Shown piece after piece: positions 9,001-17,441 of a DNA stretch of 45,512 nucleotides (position 1 is the first letter of the stretch; each line of letters begins with the position of its first letter). The translations under genes and the position numbers were made by a program. Source of the stretch: Ilumatobacteraceae bacterium (GTDB lineage Bacteria; Actinomycetota; Acidimicrobiia; Acidimicrobiales; Ilumatobacteraceae); contig JAHEKY010000013.1 in NCBI GenBank assembly GCA_024644465.1, positions 1 through 45,512 of the forward strand. Direction: 5' to 3'. Under the pieces are notes generated by a model that had not been told where the DNA came from, did no database searches, and saw only the letters and a list, made by a program, of their open reading frames with translations.

Positions 9001-9529
9001 CGCCCGGGATGCCGAGGAAGGGGTCGCGCCGGACACGACCGATTTCACCGCTGCGGTGGCCCGCAGCCTGCACAAGCTGATGGCGTACAAGGACGAGTAC
9101 GAAGTCGCACGGTTACTGCTGCACGACGAGGCGACCGCCGGGTACGAGGCGGTCGGTGGCGCCGGCGCGCAGGTGACCTATCACCTCCACCCGCCGATGT
9201 TGCGGGCGCTCGGCATGCAGCGCAAGCTGAAGCTGCAACGGACCGCCGTCCCCGCATTGAAGCTGTTGCGCGCGTCGAAGCGGGTCCGGGGCACGCTCGC
9301 CGACCCGTTCCGCTGGGCCGAGGTCCGGCGCGTCGAGCGGGCGATGATCCCGGAGTTCGTCGGCGCCGTCGAGCAACTCAGCCGCACGCTGACCGCCACC
9401 AACCTGCTCGACGCGGTCGAGATCGCGAACCTGCCCGATCAGGTCCGCGGTTACGAGGACATCAAGCTGCGGCGCGCCGTGGCCTACCGCAACGAGTTGG
9501 CGGCGCGGATGAAGCAGCGGCGGCGCTGA
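6080..9529 (+). CDS. Indolepyruvate ferredoxin oxidoreductase family protein, fused alpha-gamma
   Basis: This 1149-residue enzyme starts at ATG 6080 with AAGGA about 7 nt upstream. It belongs to the thiamine-diphosphate 2-ketoacid:ferredoxin oxidoreductases, which convert aryl-pyruvates to acyl-CoA plus reduced ferredoxin. The N-terminal half carries the TPP domains (GYQGSPVGTF, YYCSGCPHNTST, GGIGCHAM). A Cys-rich stretch follows near residues 640-690 (VCEGCGDCGDVSNC, then SCMKGDC) for iron-sulfur binding. The gamma-type domain begins at RLTGIGGTGV near 730. A C-terminal DUF6537-type region contains LMAYKDEYEVARL. The fusion replaces separate IorA/IorB subunits and is common in actinobacteria. 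It suggests aromatic amino acid breakdown. Confidence 0.92.
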   Translation: MATTGETGTHRDYELSDRFRLETGTVFLSGVQAIARLPIDQLRIDRRLGLTTAAFASGYQGSPVGTFTEELRRAHRTVPHLPVVIRPGLNEDLAATSVMGSQLAMTLDDATYDGVVGIWYGKGPGFDRSSDAIRHAVFAGTSMHGGVVAIVGDDPAAKSSTVPSSSDATMVDLHMPILFPGDVQEALDVSRHAVALSRSCGLWAGLKLVTAVADGTGTVDVDPDRIRPTAPVVEVDGKPFQPTPNGHLITPYTLDMEIEFQQVRSVLARQYGVDNHLNRVSVRSGDDWIGFAACGNTYHELREALAVLGFATDDELRRAGIRLFQLLMPVPLDPGLVREFAEGLDEVVVVEEKNPTLEGVIKGALYDGSHHPRVVGRHDERGAVLINGFGTLDVDKLIPPLHDRLSTRLGDRLRPLDEILPPKRELIPLAVNRTPYYCSGCPHNTSTRAEPGTLVGGGIGCHAMVAFMDPARVGDIVGLTQMGGEGAQWIGISPFIERSHLVQNIGDGTFFHSGSLAVRAAVAADIDITYKLLYNGTVAMTGGQDPEGQMSVPDLAHLLLLEGVKRVIVTSDDPDRYPRSDYPAGVDVWDRDRLAEAQRVLADIKGVTALIHDQACAAENRRGRSRGTVATPGFRVVINERVCEGCGDCGDVSNCLSVQPVDTPYGRKTRIHQTSCNYDLSCMKGDCPSFATVEVPATASAQPRPLPTPPTDIAAPHAPIVDPENFTVRLTGIGGTGVITVSQILGTAAMLADRTVRGLDQTGLSQKAGPVVSDVCITSGDAPSSNHANASGVDSILAFDLLVGARDSNLSGARPDRTVMIASTDAVPTGSMVTQPTLRLDSAETLISRVAAVTRADRNRYLDAAALANGLLGSTTTANILVLGAAVQAGAVPVPPEDIERAIGLNGVAVEKNVAAFRWGRAWVDDADAVELAADLPRAPRPETLDELIDRLAADLVEYQSDSYASRFRDVVACARDAEEGVAPDTTDFTAAVARSLHKLMAYKDEYEVARLLLHDEATAGYEAVGGAGAQVTYHLHPPMLRALGMQRKLKLQRTAVPALKLLRASKRVRGTLADPFRWAEVRRVERAMIPEFVGAVEQLSRTLTATNLLDAVEIANLPDQVRGYEDIKLRRAVAYRNELAARMKQRRR

Positions 9530-9537
9530 GCGAACCG

Positions 9538-10428
9538 ATGAGCGAGGAGTCCGGCCGGGCGCAGTCGCGCCGGTCGGCGACGTGGGACGTCACCCGGTCG
9601 ATGTGGCGTGAGCTGCACGCCGACAGTCTGTTCGACGCGGCCGCAGGCGTCGCGTTCTGGCTCCTGCTGAGCATCCCGGCCGCGGTGCTCGCCGTCCTGT
9701 CGTCGGTCTCGCTGCTCGGCGACGGGCTGACCGCGGACCTGCAGGTGTCGATCGACGAGTTCGTCGAGCGAACGTTCTCGAGCGAGTCGGCGACGATCCG
9801 TGATGCGGTCGACGAGGTCTTCAGCCAGCAGCGGCCGGGCGTGCTCAGCGTGTCGGTGCTCGTGGCGGTGTTCACGCTGTCGCGTGGGTTCGCGGGGCTG
9901 ATCCGCGCGCTCGACGTCGCCTATGACGTCGAGGAGGGTCGACGCTTCCTCCGCCTGCGCCTGACCTCGATCGGCCTCGCCGTCGGCACGTTGCTGACCG
10001 TGGCGCTGTCGACATCGCTGTGGGTCACGACACGGTCGCTCGGCGTGCCGACGGTCCTGCGGCTGGCGATCGCGCTCGTGATTCTGATCACCTGGGCTGC
10101 GACGCTGTACCACGTCGGGCCGTTCCATCGCACACCGTGGCGGTACGACCTGCCGGGGGCGGCGTTCACCGCGATCGCATGGTTGATCGTGTCGATCGGC
10201 TTCGGGTTCTACGTGCAGGTCGCCGCGACCGGCAACGAGATCGTCGGCGCAGCGGGCGCGGCGCTGCTCGCGCTGACGTGGTTGTGGCTGGCCTGTCTCG
10301 TGTTCCTGATCGGCGCCGAGCTGAACGAGATCCTCGCGTCGCGCGCCGGAGTGGTCGAGGCGCCGCGGGCCATCGCGGTCGGACTTCCCGACCGGATCAC
10401 CGGCCGGTTCCGCCGCAGGGAGCCCTGA
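9538..10428 (+). CDS. YihY/BrkB family inner-membrane protein
   Basis: The protein has 296 residues, starting at an ATG 8 nt after the previous stop, so it is probably co-transcribed with the oxidoreductase. It shows the family hallmarks: an N-terminal amphipathic segment (MWRELHADSLFDAAAGVAFWLLL), about six membrane helices, and the conserved C-terminal region (FGFYVQVAATGNEIVGAAGAAL, then WLACLVFLIGAELNEI). The old annotation as ribonuclease BN is wrong for this family. The molecular role is unknown; envelope transport or integrity is assumed. No functional link to its neighbour is evident. Confidence 0.9.
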   Translation: MSEESGRAQSRRSATWDVTRSMWRELHADSLFDAAAGVAFWLLLSIPAAVLAVLSSVSLLGDGLTADLQVSIDEFVERTFSSESATIRDAVDEVFSQQRPGVLSVSVLVAVFTLSRGFAGLIRALDVAYDVEEGRRFLRLRLTSIGLAVGTLLTVALSTSLWVTTRSLGVPTVLRLAIALVILITWAATLYHVGPFHRTPWRYDLPGAAFTAIAWLIVSIGFGFYVQVAATGNEIVGAAGAALLALTWLWLACLVFLIGAELNEILASRAGVVEAPRAIAVGLPDRITGRFRRREP

Positions 10429-10449
10429 CCGAACCGGCCCCCCTCGCCC

Positions 10450-10455
10450 TAGCCT
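10450..10455 (+). promoter_or_regulatory. -10 box for the calcium/sodium antiporter
   Basis: TAGCCT followed by 10 nt and the ATG at 10466. Confidence 0.5.
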
Positions 10456-10465
10456 CGTCGTCGTC

Positions 10466-11578
10466 ATGACCGTCCTCACGTTCGTCCTGCTGATCGCCGG
10501 CATCGTGGGTCTCGTCATCGGGGCGGAGGGCCTCGTCCGCGGCGCAGCGCGGATCGCCGCGCGGACCGGGCTGTCGAGCGTCGTGATCGGGTTGACCGTC
10601 GTGGCGTTCGGCACGAGCGCGCCGGAACTCGCCGTGAGCGTCGGCGACGTGATCCGCGGCGGCGACGAAGCGGGTGCGATCGCCCTGGGCAACGTCGTCG
10701 GCTCGAACATCGCAAACGTGCTGCTCGCGCTCGGCCTGGCTGCCGCGCTCGGCGGTGCACTCGTCGTCGCCCCGCGCATCACCCGGATCGACGTCCCGAT
10801 CATGATCGGCGTGTCGGTGCTCGTGCTCTTCATGGCCCTCGACGAGCGCATCGGCCGTACCGAGGGCGCGGTCCTCGCGAGCGCGCTCATCGTGTACATC
10901 GTGTGGACCGTCATCGCGGCGCGTCGCGGGGAGCTTCCCGCGGTCGCGGACGAGCTCGGCGACGTGCTCGCGCCCGAGACACTCGCGCGCATGTCGGTGT
11001 GGTCCGACATCGGCTTCGTCATCGGCGGCCTGCTGCTGCTCGTCGCCGGATCGCAGGCGCTCGTCGAGGCGGCGAGCGACATCGCGACCGACCTCGGTGT
11101 CAGCGACCTGGTGATCGGTCTGACCGTCGTCGCCATCGGAACGTCGCTGCCCGAAGTCGCGACGTCGGTGCTCGCAGCAGTGCGCGGCGAGCGCGACCTC
11201 GCGGTCGGCAACGCGATCGGCTCGAACCTGTTCAACCTGCTCGCGGTGCTCGGCATCACCTCGCTCGTCGCGCCCAACTCGATCCCGGTGCCGCAGAGCG
11301 CGATCCAGGTCGACCTCCCCGTGATGATCGTGGTCGCGGTGGCGTGTCTGCCGATCTTCACCAACGGTCACGTGCTGCAACGGTGGGAGGGCGCATCGTT
11401 CTTCGTGTTCTACGCCGCCTACATCACCTGGCTGATCCTGGACGCCTCGGAACACAGCGTCCGCGACGACTACGGCGCCGTGATGCTGTTCTTCGTGGTG
11501 CCGCTGACCGCGATCACGCTCGCCGTCATCGGGTACCGCTCGCGCCCGGGCGCTCGGGCCCGTACGACCGAGAGCTGA
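10466..11578 (+). CDS. Calcium/sodium antiporter, CaCA family (YrbG-like)
   Basis: This integral membrane protein of 370 residues has about ten helices in two inverted halves. Each half carries the alpha-repeat ion site: GTSAPELAVSV with GNVVGSNIANVLLALG in the first, and GTSLPEVATSV with GNAIGSNLFNLLAVLG in the second. The Glu in each PE pair binds cations in this family. It exchanges Na+ or H+ for Ca2+ across the membrane. The length is normal for bacterial K+-independent exchangers. Its stop lies 4 nt from the stop end of the opposing polyphosphate glucokinase, leaving no room for a terminator. Confidence 0.93.
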   Translation: MTVLTFVLLIAGIVGLVIGAEGLVRGAARIAARTGLSSVVIGLTVVAFGTSAPELAVSVGDVIRGGDEAGAIALGNVVGSNIANVLLALGLAAALGGALVVAPRITRIDVPIMIGVSVLVLFMALDERIGRTEGAVLASALIVYIVWTVIAARRGELPAVADELGDVLAPETLARMSVWSDIGFVIGGLLLLVAGSQALVEAASDIATDLGVSDLVIGLTVVAIGTSLPEVATSVLAAVRGERDLAVGNAIGSNLFNLLAVLGITSLVAPNSIPVPQSAIQVDLPVMIVVAVACLPIFTNGHVLQRWEGASFFVFYAAYITWLILDASEHSVRDDYGAVMLFFVVPLTAITLAVIGYRSRPGARARTTES

Positions 11579-11582
11579 CGCC

Positions 11583-12341
11583 TCAGGGCGCAGGCGGCAC
11601 CGTCGGGCGGGCGGCCAGTGCCGCCCCGACGATCCCGCTGTTGTTGGCCATGTGCGCGGCGACGATCTCGGTCTCGATGTCGATCTTCGGGAGCCACTTG
11701 TCGGGCTTCTTGCTCGCCCCTCCACCGACGATGAACAGGTCGGGCGAGAACAGTGCCTCGACGTGGCGGAGGTAGCGCTCGACCCGTCCCGCCCACTCCT
11801 GCCAGCTGAGCGATTCGCGTTCGCGGGCCTTCGCGGAGGCTCGCTGCTCGGCGTCGAACCCGTCGAGTTCGAGATGGCCGAGTTCGGTGTTCGGGACGAG
11901 GACACCATCGATGAACAAACCCGAGCCGATGCCCGTGCCGAACGTGAGCATCATCACGACCCCACGCCGGCCCCGACCAGCCCCGAATGTCATCTCCGCG
12001 ATTCCGGCGGCGTCGGCGTCGTTGAGCATGTGCACGTCACACCCGGTCGTCGTCGTGAACAGCGCGTCCGCATCGACGTCGATCCACGACGCGTCGATGT
12101 TCGCCGCGGAGCCCACGACGCCGTGGCGGACGACAGCCGGGAAGGCGACGCCGAGCGGGCCGGTCCACTCGTGGACGCCGATCAGCTCGCGGACGACGAG
12201 CGCCATCGCGTCGGGCGTCGCCGGTTGCGGGGTGTCGATGCGGTGCCGCTTCGACATCAGCTTGCCGGTCGTCAGGTCGACGGTCGCCGCCTTCATCCCG
12301 CTGCCACCGATGTCGATGCCGAACCCGAGGTCGTCAGTCAC
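11583..12341 (-). CDS. ppgK: Polyphosphate glucokinase (ROK family)
   Basis: This 252-residue enzyme starts at a GTG (12341). It phosphorylates glucose using inorganic polyphosphate (and usually ATP), feeding glycolysis in the cytosol. The phosphate loop [15 protein letters not shown] is at the N-terminus. The [13 protein letters not shown] segment carries the catalytic Asp, and a second loop [13 protein letters not shown] follows. The ELGHLELDG segment replaces the zinc-binding His-Cys motif of other ROK kinases, as expected for the PPGK branch. PPGK is characteristic of Actinomycetota. A TACGGT -10 box 8 nt before the GTG suggests a leaderless transcript. Confidence 0.92.
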   Translation of the reverse strand: MTDDLGFGIDIGGSGMKAATVDLTTGKLMSKRHRIDTPQPATPDAMALVVRELIGVHEWTGPLGVAFPAVVRHGVVGSAANIDASWIDVDADALFTTTTGCDVHMLNDADAAGIAEMTFGAGRGRRGVVMMLTFGTGIGSGLFIDGVLVPNTELGHLELDGFDAEQRASAKARERESLSWQEWAGRVERYLRHVEALFSPDLFIVGGGASKKPDKWLPKIDIETEIVAAHMANNSGIVGAALAARPTVPPAP

Positions 12342-12349
12342 GCCACCGG

Positions 12350-12355
12350 ACCGTA
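12350..12355 (-). promoter_or_regulatory. -10 box for ppgK
   Basis: TACGGT on the minus strand, 8 nt before the GTG at 12341. Confidence 0.5.
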
Positions 12356-12406
12356 GCGAGATCGGCGACGCCCGCCACGATTCCCATCACCGCTGCGAAC
12401 CCGACG

Positions 12407-14275
12407 TCAGCAGCGCACCCCGCAGCGTTGCGCGGGCTGCAGCCGCGACGTCGGGCCACCGATCGACCCGGACGCGACAGTGCGCCACGCCGCGAACTCC
12501 GACGTGTTCCCGGCGCCGTCCGTCGTGGTGGCGGTGACCCGTTGACCGGTGACCACGACCAACGGGTCGCTGGCCGATGTGCGCAGGTGGACCGTGGCAC
12601 TGCCGCCCGCGGTCGCTGTCGCCTCTGCGAGGAACGTCCGACCCGGGAGGTGCGTGCCCGAGCCACCCTGATCCGTCACGAACAGCTCGATGCGGCACCC
12701 GGCGCACGTCGAGACCGAGACGCGATCGACGGTTGCTGTGGTGATCGCCGGCGCAGCGACACCGCCCTGGAGGTCCGGGTCGAGTTCACCGGGCGTGTCG
12801 TTGATCGCGCCGATCGGCGCGATGTCGATGCCGAAGCCGTCCACGTCGAAGATCGAGTTGCGGCGCAACGTGTTGCCGAACGTCGGGATGTCCGGGTTCG
12901 AGGACAGGTTGGTGTAGTCGTTGTCCGGTCGCACCTGGATGCCGTCGCCACCTCCGGCGATCGTGTTCTGCTCCACCAGGTTGTCGAACGCGCCCGCCTC
13001 GATCAGCACGGCCCAGAGCGTGTTCGCCGTCGACGGCGCGGTCGTGCCGTTCGGCAGCAGCCCGATGCGGTTCCCGCGCACGACGTTGTCGTGCGCGGCC
13101 TTCCAGATCATCACCCCTGCCGCCGAGCCGACGATCGTGTTCGCCTCGACGATGTTCCCGCTGACGTCTGGCTGACACGACGACACGGTCGGGCACGTCG
13201 CCCTGCCCTCGATGTTCACCCCGAATTCGCGATTGCGGTACGTCGACGCACCGCTCTGGCCGGTCAGATCCGTCCCGATGAGGTTGCCGACGACGACGTT
13301 GCCGGTGGTCGTCCCGCCGGTGCGGTCGTGTGAGATCTCGACGGCTGACAGTTCGTTGCCCGACAGCACGTTGCGGTTGGCGCTCGTCGAGCCGCCGATG
13401 ACGTTGTGCGACGCGTTGTAGTTGATGTCGATCCCGTGGCCCCAGTTCCGCAGGCGGGAGCCGTGCGGGGACAGCCCGATCACGTTGTTGCGGATCGTGT
13501 TGGCATCCGTGCCCGGGTCGAAGATGCCGATGCCGCGGTCGCCGTTGCCGGAGATCACGTTGCGGTTGGCCGGGCCCGACCTGCCGATGCGGTTGTTCGA
13601 CGCGCCGCGCTCGAGGTGGACGCCGGTGCTGTTGATCGTGCGCGTCGACTGACCGAACGTCCCGGCCGCATCGGTCCCGATGAAGTTGCCGACGATCTCG
13701 TTGCCACTCGCGCCGGCGCCCCACAGCCGCACGGTGCGTTGGAAGTCGAACAACGCGAGCCCGCGCACCACGTTGTTGGCCGACTGCATGTACAGCCCGT
13801 CGATGCCGGACGGGCCGGTGCCCTGCAGCTCGATCATGATCACCGCGTTCGAACCGTGCGCTGCGGTGTTGACGACGGATCCCGGTTCGGTGTAGCCGTC
13901 GATCGTCAGGCCCGCCGGGTCGACGATGATCGGGTAATCGGACGCGGGCCGCAACCGGTGTGGCCCGGCGCCGGGGATCGAGAACTCGATGCGGTCGTGA
14001 CCGGGGGACGCGTTCGCCTGGGCGAGCGCGGCGCGCAGCGTGCATTTCGACGACCCCGCGACGCGGCAGACCCCGTCGCCGGCCGACGCGTCCGGCTGGT
14101 CACCGGTCGAGTCGACGACGAACGTCCCCGCCGCGACGGCAGGGCGGGGGCCGCCGGGGCCGGGTGCGACGAGCGCGGCGACGGCGAACGAGGCCGCGAG
14201 CCATGCGGTGCGGCGCACGCCGACCGGGCACCGCCGAGAGGACGCAGCCCCTCCGTGCCGTCCGCCAACGAGCAT
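12407..14275 (-). CDS. Secreted right-handed beta-helix protein with CSLREA-like N-terminus
   Basis: The protein has 622 residues. A signal peptide ([17 protein letters not shown], cleaved near AVAA) is followed by a CSLREA-like module ([12 protein letters not shown] near residue 80). About ten turns of parallel beta-helix then follow, with recurring N-x-V-x-G-N and N-x-I-x-x-N motifs such as [12 protein letters not shown] and HNVIGGST. This is the architecture of NosD/pectate-lyase-fold repeats. A C-terminal domain with two close Cys ([11 protein letters not shown]) is Ig-like. Such proteins are extracellular and may bind or cut polysaccharides, but no catalytic residues can be assigned. A TAGCCT -10 box lies 7 nt before the ATG. 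Confidence 0.85.
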   Translation of the reverse strand: MLVGGRHGGAASSRRCPVGVRRTAWLAASFAVAALVAPGPGGPRPAVAAGTFVVDSTGDQPDASAGDGVCRVAGSSKCTLRAALAQANASPGHDRIEFSIPGAGPHRLRPASDYPIIVDPAGLTIDGYTEPGSVVNTAAHGSNAVIMIELQGTGPSGIDGLYMQSANNVVRGLALFDFQRTVRLWGAGASGNEIVGNFIGTDAAGTFGQSTRTINSTGVHLERGASNNRIGRSGPANRNVISGNGDRGIGIFDPGTDANTIRNNVIGLSPHGSRLRNWGHGIDINYNASHNVIGGSTSANRNVLSGNELSAVEISHDRTGGTTTGNVVVGNLIGTDLTGQSGASTYRNREFGVNIEGRATCPTVSSCQPDVSGNIVEANTIVGSAAGVMIWKAAHDNVVRGNRIGLLPNGTTAPSTANTLWAVLIEAGAFDNLVEQNTIAGGGDGIQVRPDNDYTNLSSNPDIPTFGNTLRRNSIFDVDGFGIDIAPIGAINDTPGELDPDLQGGVAAPAITTATVDRVSVSTCAGCRIELFVTDQGGSGTHLPGRTFLAEATATAGGSATVHLRTSASDPLVVVTGQRVTATTTDGAGNTSEFAAWRTVASGSIGGPTSRLQPAQRCGVRC

Positions 14276-14282
14276 TCACCCG

Positions 14283-14288
14283 AGGCTA
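14283..14288 (-). promoter_or_regulatory. -10 box for the beta-helix protein
   Basis: TAGCCT on the minus strand, 7 nt before the ATG at 14275. Confidence 0.5.
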
Positions 14289-14346
14289 CTCGCAGCGCTT
14301 CCGCGCGGCGCCTCGGACCACCCGCCGCATGCCGCTGCCGCTCCGA

Positions 14347-15582
14347 TCAGCCGCGTTGGCGACGCGCCTCGGACCAGGTGAGCCCCTGCTCCAGGTTGGG
14401 CTCGCGGGGCAGTCCGAGCACGTGTTCCGCCACGATGTTGCGCTGCACTGCGAACGTGCCGCCGCCCAGCGTGAGCGCGGGGTGGAACAGGTAGCCGTAG
14501 TGCCAGACCGGGTCGACGTCGGGGAACTGATGGTCGTCGCGGTGCGCGAAGTTGTTCTCCGTCGGACCGGCGCGCATCGCCGCCGGGACCTCTCCGCGCG
14601 GGCCCGACCCGTCGAGCATCCCGTCCGTGCCGGCGAGCGCCTTGGCCAGCGAGAGCACGTGCTGGCCGTGGTCGTCGGCCATGATCTTCTGGATCGAGGC
14701 TTCGGGACCCGGCGTTCTGCCGTTCAGCGTCGCCGACAAGCTCCGCATCCGGTTGAGCCGCAGCAGCTCCGCCTCGATGTGGACCCGCGCCGCCCGGTCG
14801 CGCAGCACGGGGTCGGCGACACCACCGGTGCCGCGGATCTGGTCGAGCAACTGCTCCGCGGACGGGCCGACACCCCACATCGAGCCGGCCGACGACAGCG
14901 AGACGCGCTCGTTCGACAGCGTGACCTTCGCCAGCCGCCATCCGTCGCCCTCCTCGCCGACGCGCAGCGACGCCGGGATCCGGACGTTGTCGAAGAACAC
15001 CTGGTTGAACGAATGGGCCGTCGTCATGTCGACGATCGGGCTCATCGACAGCCCCGGTGAATCCATCGGGCAGATGAAGTACGAGATGCCCTTGTGCTTC
15101 GGCTGGTCCGGGTCGGTCCGTGCGATCAGGATGCCGAACTGCGCGTGGTGGGCACCGCTCGACCAGATCTTCGAGCCGTTCACGACGTACTCGTCGCCAT
15201 CGCGCACCGCGGTCGTGGCGAGGTTCGCCAGGTCGCTGCCCGCCTCGGTCTCGGAGAACAGCTGGCACCAGAACTCCTCGCCGCTGAAGATCTTCGGCAG
15301 GTACCGTTCGTGCTGTTCCGGTGTTCCTGCCATGAGGATCGTCGGTGCGGCCCAGCCGATGCCGATCTGGTTGCTCGGACGCCGGATGCCGGCGTCGGCG
15401 AGCTCGTCGTCGATCACCAGTTGCTCGATCGGGTCCGCATCGAGACCCCACGGTGCCGGCCAGTGCGGGACGACGTAGCCGGCCTCCGCCAGCTCCTTGC
15501 CGGTCGGGTCGGGATGCTCGGCGATCCACTCGCGCACCGCCTTGCGGCTCGGGTGGTCGGCGGCGGGGAGGTCGAAATCCAT
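14347..15582 (-). CDS. Acyl-CoA dehydrogenase family protein
   Basis: The protein has 411 residues, the usual length. This FAD flavoenzyme desaturates acyl-CoA thioesters and passes electrons to ETF. It shows the N-terminal helical domain, the FAD and substrate loops (FSETEAGSDLANLAT, VNGSKIWSSGAHHA), and the conserved end (GGTFAVQRNIVAEHVLGLPREP). The substrate is unknown. These single-gene members often act on branched, aromatic or steroid side-chain CoA esters in actinobacteria. An inverted repeat CCATCGG/CCGATGG (15579-15603) overlaps the start codon and may be an operator. Confidence 0.92.
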   Translation of the reverse strand: MDFDLPAADHPSRKAVREWIAEHPDPTGKELAEAGYVVPHWPAPWGLDADPIEQLVIDDELADAGIRRPSNQIGIGWAAPTILMAGTPEQHERYLPKIFSGEEFWCQLFSETEAGSDLANLATTAVRDGDEYVVNGSKIWSSGAHHAQFGILIARTDPDQPKHKGISYFICPMDSPGLSMSPIVDMTTAHSFNQVFFDNVRIPASLRVGEEGDGWRLAKVTLSNERVSLSSAGSMWGVGPSAEQLLDQIRGTGGVADPVLRDRAARVHIEAELLRLNRMRSLSATLNGRTPGPEASIQKIMADDHGQHVLSLAKALAGTDGMLDGSGPRGEVPAAMRAGPTENNFAHRDDHQFPDVDPVWHYGYLFHPALTLGGGTFAVQRNIVAEHVLGLPREPNLEQGLTWSEARRQRG

Positions 15583-15603
15583 CGGACCGATTCTTGCCGA
15601 TGG
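15579..15603. promoter_or_regulatory. Inverted repeat over the acyl-CoA dehydrogenase start
   Basis: CCATCGG (15579-15585) and CCGATGG (15597-15603) are 11 bp apart and cover the ATG at 15582. A repressor bound here would block initiation; this is inference from position only. Confidence 0.3.
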
Positions 15604-15635
15604 TCCGGCCGCGCGCAGACTCGGGCGATGCGCGG

Positions 15636-15950
15636 TCAGTCGCCCTCGGCGGCGAACATCCGGTACGAACCGACGAGCTCGGCCGGCTGTGCATTCGGTG
15701 TCTCCCCGGGCACGCAGCGCTCCGCGATGCCGGCCTGGAACTCGCCGAATGCGGCGGTCGCAGCGAGCGGGTTGTCCTCACCTTCGACATCGGCGATGTG
15801 GACGAACGTGCCGTCCGCGAGCCGGAACGTGGCGTACCGGAGACCGCCGGGATCGGTGGCGGCGAGTTCGGCGAACACCGCCTCGACGAGTCGCTGGTTC
15901 TCGTCGGCGGCCTCGGGCTGCGGGCGGTAGCGGACGACGATCGGGCTCAT
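15636..15950 (-). CDS. Small antibiotic biosynthesis monooxygenase (ABM)-fold protein
   Basis: The protein has 104 residues with a clear ribosome binding site (GGAGGAG, 4 nt spacer). The sequence MSPIVVRYRPQPEAADENQRLVEAVFAE, then LRYATFRLADGTFVHI, fits the dimeric alpha+beta barrel of ABM/YciI-like proteins. Function is unknown: members range from monooxygenases to heme or ligand carriers, and no catalytic residue is diagnostic. It stands between the acyl-CoA dehydrogenase and the rhodanese protein on the same strand. Confidence 0.75.
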   Translation of the reverse strand: MSPIVVRYRPQPEAADENQRLVEAVFAELAATDPGGLRYATFRLADGTFVHIADVEGEDNPLAATAAFGEFQAGIAERCVPGETPNAQPAELVGSYRMFAAEGD

Positions 15951-16026
15951 GGGCTCCTCCCGGCGTCAGACACGAGTCGGACACCTGTGCGTGGTGGGGC
16001 GACGGTAGCACCGCCCGGGTCGGGGT

Positions 16027-17376
16027 TCAGCCGGTCGGGAGGCCGGCGGAGGCGACGTGGTCGTAGTCGTCGTCGATCAGCACGACGTCGCGGCCCGCTC
16101 GATCGAGCAGCGATGCGGCGACACTCGCCCGGTATCCGCTTGCGCAGTGGACGTGAACCTCACCGCCCGGGATGTCGCCGAGGCGGTCGGTCAGCTCGTG
16201 CAGCGGCACGTTGGACGCGCCCGCGATGTGACCGTCAGAATGCTCGCCGGCGAGCCGGACGTCCAGGATCGGGGGGAGGTCATCGGGGTCGAGGTCGGCG
16301 AATTGCACGATCGGATAGCTGCGCCGCTCGGCGTCGGGCAGCCAGGTGTCCGGCGTGCCGGTCGCGGCGCCGGCGACCCGGTCGATTCCGACGCGCACGA
16401 GCTGACGTTGGGCGGCGGCGATCGACTCGGGTTCGTCGGCGAGCAGCGTCACCGGCATCCCCCACGGCACGAGCCACGCCAGGTAGGTCGAGAAGCCGTC
16501 GGCGAGTTCGATGCCGATCGTGCCGGCGACGTGGCCCGACGCGAAGTCGCGTCGCGGCCGCAGGTCGACCACCCACTCACCCCGATGGATGCGGCGGGCC
16601 AGCTCGACCGGGTCGACGGCGGCGGGCGGCGAGAGATCGACCGCGACACCCCCCGCCCGGTTCAGCGGGCCCATGTGGGCGTAGTAGCGCGGGTAGTCGT
16701 CGAGCCCGGCCAGCAGTTGCTCGACGAAATCGTCCTCGGTCGGCGCCGTGAGTGCGACGTTCACCTTCCGTTCGGTCGCGAGCGTCCCGTCGCTGTCGTC
16801 GTCGCTGGATGCCGACGAGCAGAAGCTGCCGAAGCCGTGCGTCGGATGGATGATCGCGGCGTCGGGCAGCCGGTCGGCCAACGCGTGGGCCGACCGGTAC
16901 TGGGCGCGGGTCAACTCCTCGGTGCGTTCCGGGGACACGAGGTCCGTCCGGCCGACCGAGCCGAGCAGCAGCGACCCACCCGTGAACACCGCGGGCGTCG
17001 CGCCGTCGGCGGTGACGATGAACGCGAGGTGGTGGGCCGTGTGGCCCGGTGTGTGCACGACGTCGAGCCGGAGCGCGCCGATCTGGACGGTCTCACCGTC
17101 GCCCACCGGCCGATGGTCGAACGCCAACGACTCGGCACCGGCGTGCAGGTACGTCGCGCCGGTCACCCGCGCGAGTGTCAGGCCGCCGGAGACGTAGTCG
17201 TTGTGGAGGTGGGTCTCGGCGACGTGGGTGATCTTCACGCCGTGCTCGTCGGCACATGCGATCACCCGATCGATGTCACGCTGGGGGTCGACGACGACCG
17301 CCACGTCGCCATCGTGCACGAGGTAGGTGCGGTCGCCGAGCGACGCCGTCTCGATCGTCTCGACATGGATGCCCAT
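16027..17376 (-). CDS. Metallo-beta-lactamase fold protein with two rhodanese domains
   Basis: The protein has 449 residues and starts at MGIHVETIET. I chose ATG 17376 because homology begins there, although the frame stays open further upstream. Residues about 1-230 form an ETHE1-like hydrolase domain with THLHNDYVSGG in place of HxHxDH, HTPGHTAHH, and a late IHPTHGFG. Residues about 260-350 form a rhodanese domain without a catalytic Cys. Residues about 370-449 form a second rhodanese whose active loop HCASGYRA has Cys. Related proteins are glutathione/CoA persulfide dioxygenases and sulfurtransferases in sulfide detoxification. The last His of the metal motif is Tyr, a known variant of this branch. 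The thiol substrate is unknown. Confidence 0.87.
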   Translation of the reverse strand: MGIHVETIETASLGDRTYLVHDGDVAVVVDPQRDIDRVIACADEHGVKITHVAETHLHNDYVSGGLTLARVTGATYLHAGAESLAFDHRPVGDGETVQIGALRLDVVHTPGHTAHHLAFIVTADGATPAVFTGGSLLLGSVGRTDLVSPERTEELTRAQYRSAHALADRLPDAAIIHPTHGFGSFCSSASSDDDSDGTLATERKVNVALTAPTEDDFVEQLLAGLDDYPRYYAHMGPLNRAGGVAVDLSPPAAVDPVELARRIHRGEWVVDLRPRRDFASGHVAGTIGIELADGFSTYLAWLVPWGMPVTLLADEPESIAAAQRQLVRVGIDRVAGAATGTPDTWLPDAERRSYPIVQFADLDPDDLPPILDVRLAGEHSDGHIAGASNVPLHELTDRLGDIPGGEVHVHCASGYRASVAASLLDRAGRDVVLIDDDYDHVASAGLPTG

Positions 17377-17441
17377 GGCGCTCGTGTACCCGCCCGCCGG
17401 GCCCGCGAAACCCCAGGTGGCGAGATCCGCAGACGGGTCGT

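Noticed and set aside
15961-15985. A further palindrome copy around GTCAGACAC
   Set aside because: Only a short core (GCGTC-A-GACAC, one mismatch) is symmetric and no longer arms exist, so it is not listed as a repeat.
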